From NCBI GenBank assembly GCA_951813065.1, contig CATOTH010000009.1:248001-312000 (forward strand): a stretch of 64,000 nucleotides of DNA, given 5' to 3'. Positions 56,101 through 64,000 of this stretch are shown in pieces. Below the pieces are notes generated by a model. The model did no database searches and was not told the origin of the DNA. It worked only from the letters and a program-made list of their open reading frames with translations. The position numbers and the translations under genes are program-made. The stretch is from an uncultured Bryobacterales bacterium (lineage in GTDB: Bacteria > Acidobacteriota > Terriglobia > Bryobacterales > UBA6623). The first letter of the stretch is position 1; every line of letters starts with the position of its first letter.

Positions 56101-57208
56101 GACGCTGCTGGAGAAAGCGGTGATCAGTCGAATCGGCGCCCCCAACGAGTTGCAGGCCGAAGACGTCACCGTCGGTTCGTGGGGACACCGCAACCTGCTC
56201 CGCGAGGGGGATGACGTGGTTGTCGTGATCGATCCAGGTCGTGTCGTGCCAGAGATCACCCGCACGAACAACGAAGCCGTTATGCGTCTCTACCTGAGCG
56301 CCGAGGATCGCCGGCGGATGCTCGCGAAGCGACTGACGACGCACGACCGGCGCAACCTGCTGCGACGCTACGGCTACGCCGAGCCGCCAACCTCAGACCG
56401 CCCGTCGATCCATTTCCTGAAGGACCTCGCATACGGGACAGACGACTCGAATCGGCAACGCCTGGACGCCTACCTGATCCAGCGCGACGAACCCGGGCCG
56501 GCGGTGATCGAATTCCACGGGGGAGGCTGGCGCCGGGGAATCAAGAGCGGCCTCGATCAGTACGGGGGATTTCCGCGAATGCTGATCGAGAAGGGAATCT
56601 CGCTGATCTCGGTCGACTATCGCCTTACGCCCAAGGACACGTGGCCAGCTCAGGGTGAGGATGCGCTCGCCGCGATCCGCTACGTTGTCGATCGCGCGCA
56701 GGATTGGAACATCGATCCCGCGAGGATCGCCCTGCTTGGGGGTTCTGCCGGAGCCCATCTGGCTCTCTGGGCGGGTTTCCAGCCCGACGTTGACGTGGCG
56801 GCCGTCATCGACCTGTGGGGCCCGTCGGACTTTTCGATCGCGAACGCCCGCATCCCGCGCGGCGACGCGTTCACCGCGCTGTTCGACTGCACCCTGGAAG
56901 AGTTCGAGGCCCCCGGCGAAAGCCTGGCACGACGGATTCGAGAGGCGTCGCCGATCACCCACGCATCGCCGGATTCGCCGCCCGTGCTGATCGTGCACCA
57001 GGGCCCGTCGGACGTGACGTCACCGAGCGATCCGCGGATTTCCGGACCCAATATGGGCGCGCACTCACCGGCCTACGGCCTGAGGCTCGCCGAGCGCCTG
57101 AGGGCGCTTGGAGTCGAATACCGTGTGATCATCGCGCCAGACGCCGGGGCCACGTTCCAGCCAGGCGCGCTGGAGTTTCTCTCGCGTCAATTGGGTAACC
57201 GCCAGTGA
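53153..57208 (+). CDS. 1351-residue secreted fusion: CBM-like, helical barrel, CARDB, esterase
   Basis: It starts at GTG 53153 after GGAGGTGA, with a signal peptide (FSCCVTLLVLIGVGPLAAD). Residues 20-230 resemble the malectin-like module of plant-polysaccharide enzymes (RFDFGPVGSDVQQDYLGVT, DGVYDVVATVG). Residues 330-900 are a large, tryptophan-rich, probably alpha-toroid part (WWADNRQLENGSIGGGWNDD, YPTLTALFYGN-like stretches) with no family I can name. Residues 935-1045 are a CARDB domain (DLALSGHDLRWNVETDQLEA). Residues 1085-1351 are an alpha/beta esterase: IEFHGGGWRRG, nucleophile in LLGGSAGAHLALWAG, histidine not obvious. It is last in the operon. Confidence 0.8.
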   Translation: MKFSCCVTLLVLIGVGPLAADERHRFDFGPVGSDVQQDYLGVTRDSAYSTAHGYGFTKLPSEAETITETDTVFDTNRMQLWRVIDGMVDLDARTCDYVAGNSFDFRVDLPDGVYDVVATVGHRTALHHLRVIANGVRVADGLSVFTYNYADRGGRNERLIGGVYRVSFSTSVHDGKIVVSLSGDPSGQAEPVVLHGPQGREARFELGGPYTLSSLMSLTIAPQQGLSLRWRDARLEASPDSPPEVVRTVEAFNAQRLEEAQQGADTIPDAKDRAYAWLAIAGHPSVDREAEARAIRRSAGILGQRLEADPADAKAAELLEEVDLFREAVRLFHDRRTGKTEIRMIGNLHKSHSIWRQFGEGHPFHYKGLLYSARAFKGMVPFSFTPKPEYGLELMRRVETKFPRNKYVRLYLHNEWAPPDWTLDEYPAPPGTPKWAEVLRRAYAQAIDFGEWWADNRQLENGSIGGGWNDDVEVMPLFGLAWWVSPDASTKLGRMVERFTEGLWASENIDRRRAFTAAFFDAEHAAEDQGNSFPYLTALFYGNPRYLDWNRRTILHFRNFLTGVNENGGRHFRSHHFGSARYSLDLSPSSVDHDVEAAICYRAFNPVPWMHWYNGNPVARQLLIEHADSWLAAAMSQAKGKPVGIIPSQLGFNDEIGGPSRDWRGQPGLGGGSRWPAYNHYLQNLLLSAYRASADRKYLQPFEATFDLLDGFHDASGRYQPIEDAPEGSPAWTYNQILGAPYFADSFFAIREMTGDRRYDNYIQQRGSSYLKYRLSGDKAVLIEDMESINARVRERWPFSTTDGVMTDRIAYLPQMISYMVGAPVLQGFQGFPSHAATYLNTLGEFAAVVEEADSSSLRLSYYSFWETPRSVGVRPWLLAPGGRYRLRVLAGAKEIEALEFTLEERGQPVTFAVPPREEVSVEIEGLGETAPPAPPRADLALSGHDLRWNVETDQLEATIHNVGSADAHNVEVAFFHQVGGERTLLEKAVISRIGAPNELQAEDVTVGSWGHRNLLREGDDVVVVIDPGRVVPEITRTNNEAVMRLYLSAEDRRRMLAKRLTTHDRRNLLRRYGYAEPPTSDRPSIHFLKDLAYGTDDSNRQRLDAYLIQRDEPGPAVIEFHGGGWRRGIKSGLDQYGGFPRMLIEKGISLISVDYRLTPKDTWPAQGEDALAAIRYVVDRAQDWNIDPARIALLGGSAGAHLALWAGFQPDVDVAAVIDLWGPSDFSIANARIPRGDAFTALFDCTLEEFEAPGESLARRIREASPITHASPDSPPVLIVHQGPSDVTSPSDPRISGPNMGAHSPAYGLRLAERLRALGVEYRVIIAPDAGATFQPGALEFLSRQLGNRQ

Positions 57209-57236
57209 CGCTCCGCTTGCGACGCGCCACTGGCGG
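57199..57236. terminator. Bidirectional hairpin between convergent genes
   Basis: Arms CCGCCAGTG (57199-57207) and CACTGGCGG (57228-57236) form a 9-bp stem between the fusion-esterase stop and the receptor stop. No T-tract follows, so it could end transcription from both sides only with help. Confidence 0.5.
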
Positions 57237-57242
57237 AAGGTG

Positions 57243-60200
57243 TTAGAAGAAGAACTTCAGCGCAAACTGCACCTGCCGCGGGATGCTGTTCGTCGCCAGT
57301 ACGCGCCCGTCAACCGCCGGGTTCCCCCGGATCCGCGGGCTGCGGTTCGCTGCAGATCTCCCGAACGTCGCCCTGTTTACCCCCGGGACGCTGAACTGAA
57401 CGTGGTTGAACGCATTGAACAGTTCCGCACGGAACTGAACGCGATAACGCTCACCGAAATGGAAGTTTTTCATGATCCCAATGTCCCAATTCGCCATCCC
57501 GTCCGAGCGCAGGATGTTGCGGCCCACATCGCCTTCCTCCGGCAGGTACAGGTTGGGCGCGTTGGGGTCCGCTGGCTTCTGGTGCGCGATGAATGCCGAG
57601 CTGTCGAACCACATTTCCGGTGTAGGGTTCGCCACCGCGCCACTGGCGATCCGGTCGGGGAGCGCGGCGACCGGAACGCGCACATTCGTGGTATTCCCGC
57701 CCGACCAGAAGGGATGGAAGGGTGCTCCGCTTTGATATTGCGAGATGATCGACAGCTGCCAGCCTCCCAGGATCGCTCCCGCAGCGCCGCCCGAATTACT
57801 GAGGAATTTGCGATTCGAACCGAATGGCAGGTCCCATACGACGCTTCCGACGAATCGCTGGGGCACATCGAAATCAGAAGGGCCATATTTGTTGAAGCCG
57901 CCTCCGGTGTCTCGATCCTCGCTCGAATAATCGAACGCCCTCGACCAGGTGTACGCCGCCGAGAACGCCAGGCCCGCGGAATAGCGCTTTTCCAGACGGC
58001 TTTGCCAGGAGTGGTAGTTCGACGTGCTGTGCGCGTCGTGTAGCACGACATTCGCCGGTACGAATGACGGCCTGCTAGCCGGTAACGTGATCCTCTCACG
58101 GCTTACCAAGTGGGTCCCCATCTTGCCGACGTAACCGGTTTCGAAGATCAGGCGGTTTGCCAGACTGTGTTGGATCGTGAAGCTCATCTGCTGTTCGTAG
58201 GGCCACTCCTGGTTGCGGTCGAATGCAACCGGGCTCCAAGTATTGGGAGCAATCGATGTCAGCGTCTCGAACGCCGGAAACGTGCTGTCGATCGATCCCG
58301 GCCCGCCGTTCTGGCGGATCGAGAACGGCGGCTGGGTGATCATCTGCTCCCCGATGTTGCCGTTCGCAATGACTAGGTAGTACAAACCGTAACCGGCTCG
58401 AACGACAGTCTTGTTGCCAACGGGCCGCCATGCCAATCCGATCCGCGGGCCGAAGTTGTTCCGATCCGTGTCGATCATCGAAGGCGACAAGCCGAGAGCG
58501 CCGCTCGGGACCAGCGAATCCTGAACCAGGGGGAACAGCAGGTCGAATCCAGGCGCGTGCGTTGCCTCAGAACGGGGATCGCCGTCTCCGTTGAGGTCTG
58601 CGAAGATCACCTCTCCGCTGTCAGGGCTGACTGAAGCCCCTCCGGCAATCGCCGTCGGAAACAGATTCACTTCGTAACGCATCCCGAGGTTGACGGTCAG
58701 CCGCGGTGTAACCTTCCAGTCATCCTGAACATAGAAGTGAAAATTGCGATAGTCGATTCCGGTGAGCGTGGTGGGAATCGCACGCCGGCCCCCTGCGACC
58801 TGGCCCATCACGAAGTCCGACCAGGGCGTTCGACGGCCCGAGGTGCGAGTGCCGTTCATCGTATAGACGCCCCTCGCAAACAATGCCAGACGCGTCTCCA
58901 AGTCCTGCATATAGAAGTCGACGCCGGTCTTGATCGTGTGCTTGCCCTTGATCGCGGTGAGATCGGCCCTCCACGAGTCCGTGGGGTAGGTCACACGCAG
59001 CGGATCGCGCGTGCCCTGCATCTGTAGCCAATTGCCGCCAAAACTGAGTTGCGGAGCTCCGGGGTAGAACTGAGAAGTGAAGTCGGCTCCCAGGATGCCA
59101 GACTCCACAATGTGATTCGTGCAGCCATCCTCCGCGAAACAATTTGGCCCGACGATTCCCGACGAATCGAAAATGGATCGAGAGTACTGCGCGCTTACCA
59201 GCAGCGTGGGAGAGAATGTATGAGTCCAGTGGCCGAGGTACTGTCCGCTGTCTATCGCGACCGTGTTGTTCGCGAGGTGACCGGGACTGGTTCCGACACC
59301 AGGGTTGCCTTCGTCACGCCGCGCCCAGAAGTAGCGGAAGTAGATGCGATCGTTGTCGCTGAAGTTGTGATCGACTCGTGCGCCCATCTGGTCGGCGTCT
59401 GACGATGTCTTTGGCGCGGAGATCAACAGGTCGCCGGGAGCGTTCGGGCTGGGCCACCATCCCCGAAAGTAGCGGTAGCTCGAATGCCACTGGTGTTCCG
59501 GAATCAGCTTGTTAGGGAACGGGGTGTTGCCGGCGGTCGGGTCCACGATCTGCTGCACTCCCGGCGATTGAGAAAAATCGGCCTGCATCTCGAGCGATGT
59601 GGGTACACGGTAGGTGCTTGTTGCGCCTTGTCTCAGGCGGTTGCCTTCGTAGTGCGCAAAGAAGAATGTCTTGTCCCTGATGATCGGACCTCCGATTGTC
59701 CCGCCGAATTGATTTCGTTTTAGGTTCGAGTCGGCATCCTCAGGATTCGCCAACTGGTTCTGGAAGAAGTTGTTCGCCGCCAAGGCGTCGTTTCGAATGA
59801 ACTCGTAAACGTTGCCTCGGAACTGATTGTTGCCGCTCTTGGTGATAACGTTGACGGCCGCCGAGCCGCGCCCGTACTCCGCCGTGTAGGAACTGGTCTG
59901 GATCGAGAACTCTTGGATTGCCTCGATCGACGGCGAGAGCTGGGGCTGGCGAGTGTTGGACGAGTTTGTCGTAACACCCTCAACCATGTAGTTCTCAGTG
60001 CCCGGACGGGCGCCGTTGATCGAGAAGGTGCCGGACTCGCCGAACATCGACAGCCCAGACCCGCGCGGCGTGACTCCCGGAACCAGCAGTGCCAGGGAGG
60101 TGAAGCTGCGCCCGTTTAGGGGCAGCTCGACGATCTGGCGATTCGTGATTACCTGCGAGATTGTGCCACTGTCGGCCTGCAACAACGGTGCTTGCGCCAC

Positions 60201-60557
60201 AACGCTGACGGTTTCGGCGACGCTTCCGACTGGTAGCCGGAAATTCTGGCGCACCGTCTGGCTGACCTCCAGGGTGATCTCAGTTTGCGCGGCCCGGAAT
60301 CCGTCGGCCTCGGCGCGCACCATGTAGGCTCCGACCTGCAAACCGGGAATGTCGAAATTGCCAGTGGCGTCGGTCTCAAAACCCCTTTCGAGATTCGTGG
60401 CCTGGTTCGTGGCTGTCACCCGCGCACCCGGGATAACCGCACCAGACTCGTCAGTGACCGTGCCGACTACCCGGCTGTCTTGGGCGAGCAGAGAAGCGCA
60501 AAGCGCCAGCCACACTCCCAGCATTGTGATTCGACTGAACCTAAGTCTCTTGAGCAT
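57243..60557 (-). CDS. TonB-dependent receptor with carboxypeptidase-regulatory-like domain (Oar-like)
   Basis: An 1104-residue outer-membrane receptor. Start ATG 60557 has CAGGAGGAAGAAA upstream and a signal peptide (FSRITMLGVWLALCASLLAQ). Residues 28-110 form the regulatory-like beta-sandwich (VGTVTDESGAVIPGARVTAT, FDIPGLQVGAYMVRAEADGF). A plug follows with VITNRQIVELPLNGRSFTSL, then a large barrel ending VQFALKFFF with the C-terminal phenylalanine needed for outer-membrane insertion. These receptors are the Acidobacterial equivalents of SusC and take up oligomers with energy from TonB. It lies next to the exported enzymes, which supports a nutrient-uptake role. Confidence 0.93.
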   Translation of the reverse strand: MLKRLRFSRITMLGVWLALCASLLAQDSRVVGTVTDESGAVIPGARVTATNQATNLERGFETDATGNFDIPGLQVGAYMVRAEADGFRAAQTEITLEVSQTVRQNFRLPVGSVAETVSVVAQAPLLQADSGTISQVITNRQIVELPLNGRSFTSLALLVPGVTPRGSGLSMFGESGTFSINGARPGTENYMVEGVTTNSSNTRQPQLSPSIEAIQEFSIQTSSYTAEYGRGSAAVNVITKSGNNQFRGNVYEFIRNDALAANNFFQNQLANPEDADSNLKRNQFGGTIGGPIIRDKTFFFAHYEGNRLRQGATSTYRVPTSLEMQADFSQSPGVQQIVDPTAGNTPFPNKLIPEHQWHSSYRYFRGWWPSPNAPGDLLISAPKTSSDADQMGARVDHNFSDNDRIYFRYFWARRDEGNPGVGTSPGHLANNTVAIDSGQYLGHWTHTFSPTLLVSAQYSRSIFDSSGIVGPNCFAEDGCTNHIVESGILGADFTSQFYPGAPQLSFGGNWLQMQGTRDPLRVTYPTDSWRADLTAIKGKHTIKTGVDFYMQDLETRLALFARGVYTMNGTRTSGRRTPWSDFVMGQVAGGRRAIPTTLTGIDYRNFHFYVQDDWKVTPRLTVNLGMRYEVNLFPTAIAGGASVSPDSGEVIFADLNGDGDPRSEATHAPGFDLLFPLVQDSLVPSGALGLSPSMIDTDRNNFGPRIGLAWRPVGNKTVVRAGYGLYYLVIANGNIGEQMITQPPFSIRQNGGPGSIDSTFPAFETLTSIAPNTWSPVAFDRNQEWPYEQQMSFTIQHSLANRLIFETGYVGKMGTHLVSRERITLPASRPSFVPANVVLHDAHSTSNYHSWQSRLEKRYSAGLAFSAAYTWSRAFDYSSEDRDTGGGFNKYGPSDFDVPQRFVGSVVWDLPFGSNRKFLSNSGGAAGAILGGWQLSIISQYQSGAPFHPFWSGGNTTNVRVPVAALPDRIASGAVANPTPEMWFDSSAFIAHQKPADPNAPNLYLPEEGDVGRNILRSDGMANWDIGIMKNFHFGERYRVQFRAELFNAFNHVQFSVPGVNRATFGRSAANRSPRIRGNPAVDGRVLATNSIPRQVQFALKFFF

Positions 60558-60678
60558 TTTCTTCCTCCTGTATCACGCATTCAGGATGGTGCAACCAAGC
60601 TTCAGGGCAATCGAATTGTCGTTGTCTGAACGAAACTCCTCTACTCTTCCTGATTCCACCAATCCGTATTACAGTCGA

Positions 60679-60707
60679 AGTACAGCACTGCATTGATTTT
60701 GTGTCAA
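60679..60707 (-). promoter_or_regulatory. Promoter of the first TonB-dependent receptor
   Basis: On the minus strand TTGACA (60702-60707), a 17-bp spacer, then TGTACT (60679-60684). The -35 box is perfect. The predicted mRNA start near 60672 leaves a 5' leader of about 115 nt before the receptor ATG. Confidence 0.6.
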
Positions 60708-61429
60708 GCTTGTTCTTCGGGCAGCATGCTTGGCGCGGCTGAGTCGGCATTGAGTCGCAAAGCCCTGAGAACACAGGCACTTGATCCAGTTGAAGTCCGC
60801 CCTTGGCCATGTGTCTGGATCATGTCAGGAGGGGAACATTCCAGAAATGCTTGCCAACCATTTCCCTTCCGGCTGCTGCGAATCCACGATTGCGCCTCTG
60901 GCCGCAAACCGCCGATGATTAGCGGCTATCAAGTCAGTCTCGGAGCGGAGAACAGGCGATTGGTATGGCTGTCGCCCAGTAGCGGAGGTCATCGACAGCG
61001 GCATGAATCGACCTTGAGGCTGCGGAGCGCTCGGCGGTGGGAGAGCGTCGCGGCTCGCGGCGTCGGGAACATCGGCTGATTGCGAGCCGGGGCATCGGTC
61101 GTGGACATCCAGAAAGTCAACGCCCGATAGGCAAGCGCTGGCCGTTCTTGACGGTGTTTCGCGCGGTGCATGCCCGCATCCTTTCCTTGCCTTGGCCAAA
61201 ACCCCACATGGATTCGTGCACCCGCCTCACAGGGGTCGCAGAGTTTCCCGGGCCTCCCGGTGCGCCCGGCGTCTTCCCTGCCGTGGCGACGGAGGTTGAC
61301 ATTGCAGTTTGCGCCCAGAGCTACGTGCCACGCGTCATATTCGCATGTTGCCGCGAAGCCACGATTAGTCTGAGCCAAGCAACTCTGACCGTCCGGACGA
61401 CCACTTGCCCGCGTTCGTCCGCCGAGGCC
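60708..61429. other. 722 bp between the two receptors, no gene found
   Basis: No open frame here has protein-like composition and a ribosome-binding site. No RNA motif is recognised. It presumably holds sequence upstream of the receptor promoter and the 3' region of the second receptor transcript. Confidence 0.4.
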
Positions 61430-61530
61430 GCCCTTCGGCGCGGGCGCGGACGCAACCTGAGCCTGCCGCCTCTGTTTGGCGGGCGTAAGCGCCCTTCGGC
61501 GCGGGCGCGGACGCAACGCGCCGAAGGGCG
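61430..61530. repeat. 27-bp direct repeat and 13-bp hairpin downstream of the second receptor
   Basis: A 27-bp unit beginning GCCCTTCGGCGCGGGCGCGG occurs at 61430-61456 and again at 61491-61517. The second copy also pairs with what follows: CGCCCTTCGGCGC (61490-61502) and GCGCCGAAGGGCG (61518-61530) form a stem with a 15-nt loop. Seven bases later the second receptor's coding sequence ends, so on the minus strand the hairpin is a likely transcription end. Confidence 0.6.
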
Positions 61531-61536
61531 AAAGGT

Positions 61537-64000
61537 TTAGAAGAACAATTTCAGCGCGAACTGCACTTGGCGCGGAATGCTGGTAGTCGCCAGGATTCGG
61601 GCGTCCTGGTCCGGGTTGCCACGGATTGCCGGGCTGTTCCCGCGGGAACTACCGAAGGAGCCCCTGCGCACTCCGGGAATGCTGAACATCACGTGGTTGG
61701 CCGCGTTAAAGAGTTCTGCACGGAATTGTAAGCGATAGCGCTCCATAAAGTGGAAGTTCTTCATGATTCCGAAGTCCCAGTTGTGCATGCCGTCACCACG
61801 CAGGATGTTGCGGCCCACGTCGCCTTCGTCTGGCAAGTAGAAGGCGGGTGCATCGGGGTCGCGCGGCTTTTCGTGCGGGACGAACGCCTCGCTGTCGAAC
61901 CACTTCTCTGGAGTGGGGTTGTCTATGGTGCCATGCCTGATCCGGTCCGGAAGATTGGCATACTGGACGCGGGCGTTGGCGGTACTGCCGCCTCCCCAGA
62001 TGGGATGGTAGGGCGGACCGCTCTGCAGTTGCGTGATGAACGAAATCTGCCATCCGCCAAGAATCGCATCCGCCGGTCCCTTAAGCTTGCCGAGAAACTT
62101 GCGGTTCGCGCCGAACGGCAGATCCCAGACGACGCTGGTCACAAAGCGCTGCGGCACGTCGTGGTCCGCCGGCCCGTACTTGAGAAAGGGTCCCCCGATG
62201 TCGCGGTCGACGCTGGAAACGTCAAAGGCGCGGGACCAAACGTAGGACGCTGAGAAGGCCAAGCCCGCCGAATAGCGTTTTTCCAGGCGCGTCTGCCAGG
62301 AATGGTAGTTGGACGTGCTGTACGCATTGTGCAATTCGATGGTGGGGCCCACGAACGGAGGGCGATCCGCAGGCATCGGGAATCCCCGCGTGCGGCTGAT
62401 CAAGTGCGTTCCCATCTTGCCCACGTAACCGGTCTCGAGGATCAGGTCCTTCGCCAGGCTGTATTGGATCATGAAGTTCATCTGTTGCTCGTAGGGCCAG
62501 TCTTGGTTCGAGTCGAAGCCGACCGCGAACCAATCCCGAGGCCCGATCGCACTGAGGGTCTCCAACGGTTGGAAGGCGCTGTCGATCGGGCCAGCCCCGG
62601 CGGTTCGCCGGATCGAGAACGGCGGCTGGGTCAGCATGAGCTCGGCGAGGTTCCCGTTCGCCGTCGTCAGGAAGTACAAGCCGTAGCCGGCGCGAATCAC
62701 CAACCCGTCCACGGGCGGCCGCCAAGCCAACCCGATCCGGGGACCGAAGTTTGTCCGGTCGGTATTGACCATCGACGGGGCCAGCCCCAGCTCTCCGCTA
62801 GGCACCAGCCAGTCCTGGACCAGAGGGTAGATGTGTTGGAAACCCGGAGCGTTGGTCGCCTCAGTGCGTGGATCACCGTCTCCGTTCAGATCCGCGAAGA
62901 TCAGCCTTCCCGTGTCGGGGTCGACCGAGGCTCCGCCAGCGATCGCGGTTGGGAACATGTTCAGTTCGTAGCGCATCCCGAGGTTGATCGTCAGCCGCGG
63001 ATGAACCTTCCAGTCGTCCTGCAGGAAGTAGTGGAAGTTCCGGTAATCGACGCCCGTCAAAGTGGTGGGTATCGCTTGGTTGGCGTTGGTGATCTCGCCC
63101 ATCACGAAGTCCGACCAGGGTGTTCGCCTGAACGATGTGCGGGTGCCATTCATGTTGTAGTTGCCCCGTGCGAATAGGGCGAGGCGGGTGCGGATATCCT
63201 GTGTGTAGAAGTCGATCCCTCCCTTGATCGAGTGATTGCCCTTGATCCAGGTCAGGTTGGCGAGCCAGGAGTGCGTTGGGTAGGTCAACTCGAGAGGGTC
63301 CCGCGTGCCCTCCATGCGCAGGAAATTGCCACCGATGAGCCGGAGTTGCGGAGTACCCGGGTAGAACTGCGCCCCAAACTCACTGCCCTGTATCCCCGAC
63401 TCCAAGACATGATTCGTGCAATTGTCTTCCGCGAAGCACTGCTGTCCGACGACCGAGAACGTGTCGTAGTCGACTCGCGAATACTGCGCGGTGAGGAGCA
63501 GGGTCGGCGAAAACGTATGGGTCCAATGCCCGACGTACTGGCTGCTCCCGATGTCGATTCTTTGGTCAGCGAGGAGATAGGGTTGCGACCCCAGACCCGG
63601 GTTGGATTGATCCCGGCGATGGCCGAAGTAACGGAAGTAAACCCGGTCGCTTTCGCTGAAATGATGATCCACTCGAACGCCGACTTGATCGCTATCTTGG
63701 GAAGTCTTTGGAGCGGACGTGGTCAGGGCGCCTTCGGGGTTGCCTACGGGCCACCATCCGCGGAAGTAGTTGTAGCTCGAATGCCAGCGCCAGGCAGGGA
63801 CGACATTGTTGGGGAACTGCGTGTTGCCAGAGGTTGGATCGACGATCCGTTGGACGCCGGGCGACTGCGAGAAGTCGGCTTCCATCTCCAGCGCCGTCGG
63901 AAACCGGTCTCTTCTCTCCGTCCCCTGACGCAACCGGTTGGCCTCGTAATGCCCGAAGAAGAAGGTCCTGTTCTTGACGATCGGACCACCGATCGTTCCG
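61537..64000 (-). CDS. Second TonB-dependent receptor, 5' end cut by window edge
   Basis: The frame stays open to the right edge; the segment before 63933 continues it with GGPIVKNRTFFFGHYEANRL, so the N-terminus lies outside the window. The visible 820 residues are the barrel region and are closely similar along their length to the first receptor. Shared stretches include GNTxFPN, YRYF/YNYFRGWWP, TLLxTAQYSR and the C-terminal VQFALKLFF. The pair is a tandem duplication with divergence in loop regions, as expected if ligand specificity differs. No signal peptide can be judged here. Confidence 0.93.
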   Translation of the reverse strand, partial: GTIGGPIVKNRTFFFGHYEANRLRQGTERRDRFPTALEMEADFSQSPGVQRIVDPTSGNTQFPNNVVPAWRWHSSYNYFRGWWPVGNPEGALTTSAPKTSQDSDQVGVRVDHHFSESDRVYFRYFGHRRDQSNPGLGSQPYLLADQRIDIGSSQYVGHWTHTFSPTLLLTAQYSRVDYDTFSVVGQQCFAEDNCTNHVLESGIQGSEFGAQFYPGTPQLRLIGGNFLRMEGTRDPLELTYPTHSWLANLTWIKGNHSIKGGIDFYTQDIRTRLALFARGNYNMNGTRTSFRRTPWSDFVMGEITNANQAIPTTLTGVDYRNFHYFLQDDWKVHPRLTINLGMRYELNMFPTAIAGGASVDPDTGRLIFADLNGDGDPRTEATNAPGFQHIYPLVQDWLVPSGELGLAPSMVNTDRTNFGPRIGLAWRPPVDGLVIRAGYGLYFLTTANGNLAELMLTQPPFSIRRTAGAGPIDSAFQPLETLSAIGPRDWFAVGFDSNQDWPYEQQMNFMIQYSLAKDLILETGYVGKMGTHLISRTRGFPMPADRPPFVGPTIELHNAYSTSNYHSWQTRLEKRYSAGLAFSASYVWSRAFDVSSVDRDIGGPFLKYGPADHDVPQRFVTSVVWDLPFGANRKFLGKLKGPADAILGGWQISFITQLQSGPPYHPIWGGGSTANARVQYANLPDRIRHGTIDNPTPEKWFDSEAFVPHEKPRDPDAPAFYLPDEGDVGRNILRGDGMHNWDFGIMKNFHFMERYRLQFRAELFNAANHVMFSIPGVRRGSFGSSRGNSPAIRGNPDQDARILATTSIPRQVQFALKLFF

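Noticed and set aside
57199..57236. A CRISPR-like or phage attachment repeat
   Set aside because: It is a single hairpin between two convergent stop codons and is better explained as a transcription end.

Overview
The window looks like part of a chromosome from an Acidobacteriota-type bacterium, probably near the Bryobacterales/Solibacter group. This is inferred from gene content, not from a marker gene. The pointers are two very large TonB-dependent receptors with an N-terminal carboxypeptidase-regulatory-like domain, a DUF2961 protein, a DUF1684 lipoprotein, secreted methyltransferase and amidase-type enzymes, GC-rich coding sequence with many GTG starts, and many 4-bp ATGA stop/start overlaps. 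No rRNA, tRNA or CRISPR array was seen.

Layout. 1-7.7 kb: a Gfo/Idh/MocA oxidoreductase cut by the left edge, a secreted protein, a redoxin, a DksA-type regulator, a family-5 uracil-DNA glycosylase, a TPR protein, a lyase/methyltransferase pair and a DUF1684 lipoprotein. 8.0-12.9 kb: the F1 part of ATP synthase (atpHAGDC) with no F0 genes beside it. 13.0-13.8 kb: a fumarylacetoacetate-hydrolase-family enzyme.

13.8-29 kb is a mosaic accessory island. It opens with a tyrosine integrase overlapped by a frameshifted serine recombinase. It carries small membrane proteins, a ParA/ribbon-helix-helix pair with a strong promoter, and a compact ubiquitin-like operon (Ubl, E2-like, JAB-E1 fusion). Divergent from that operon is an XRE-ImmA/IrrE regulator with a PIN-domain partner. 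The island then decays into truncated genes: a restriction-type helicase and a coiled-coil membrane protein broken at one shared junction, an outer-membrane protein remnant with an internal amber stop, and a Toprim remnant. The ubiquitin-like operon is the most interesting system here. Its Ubl has no terminal Gly-Gly, its E2-like protein has no cysteine at all, and two palindromes lie in or beside overlapping divergent promoters shared with the ImmA-type gene.

29-35.4 kb returns to housekeeping genes: a LysR regulator with a small membrane protein, trpS with an MFS transporter, and a coaD / aspartate aminotransferase / mannose-6-phosphate isomerase operon.

35.4-64 kb is a scavenging region rich in exported enzymes: a hydrolase, DUF2961 (GH172-type), a gluconate-dehydrogenase-subunit-3 / GMC oxidoreductase / penicillin-acylase operon, a cupin protein and an M28 peptidase. 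A five-gene operon follows (alpha/beta hydrolase, FAH enzyme, amidohydrolase, GH2-like/FG-GAP protein, and a 1351-residue fusion ending in a CARDB domain and an esterase). Two tandem TonB-dependent receptors close the window, the second cut by the right edge. Together these suggest uptake and breakdown of complex, partly acylated carbohydrates or aromatic conjugates; the actual substrate cannot be read from the sequence.
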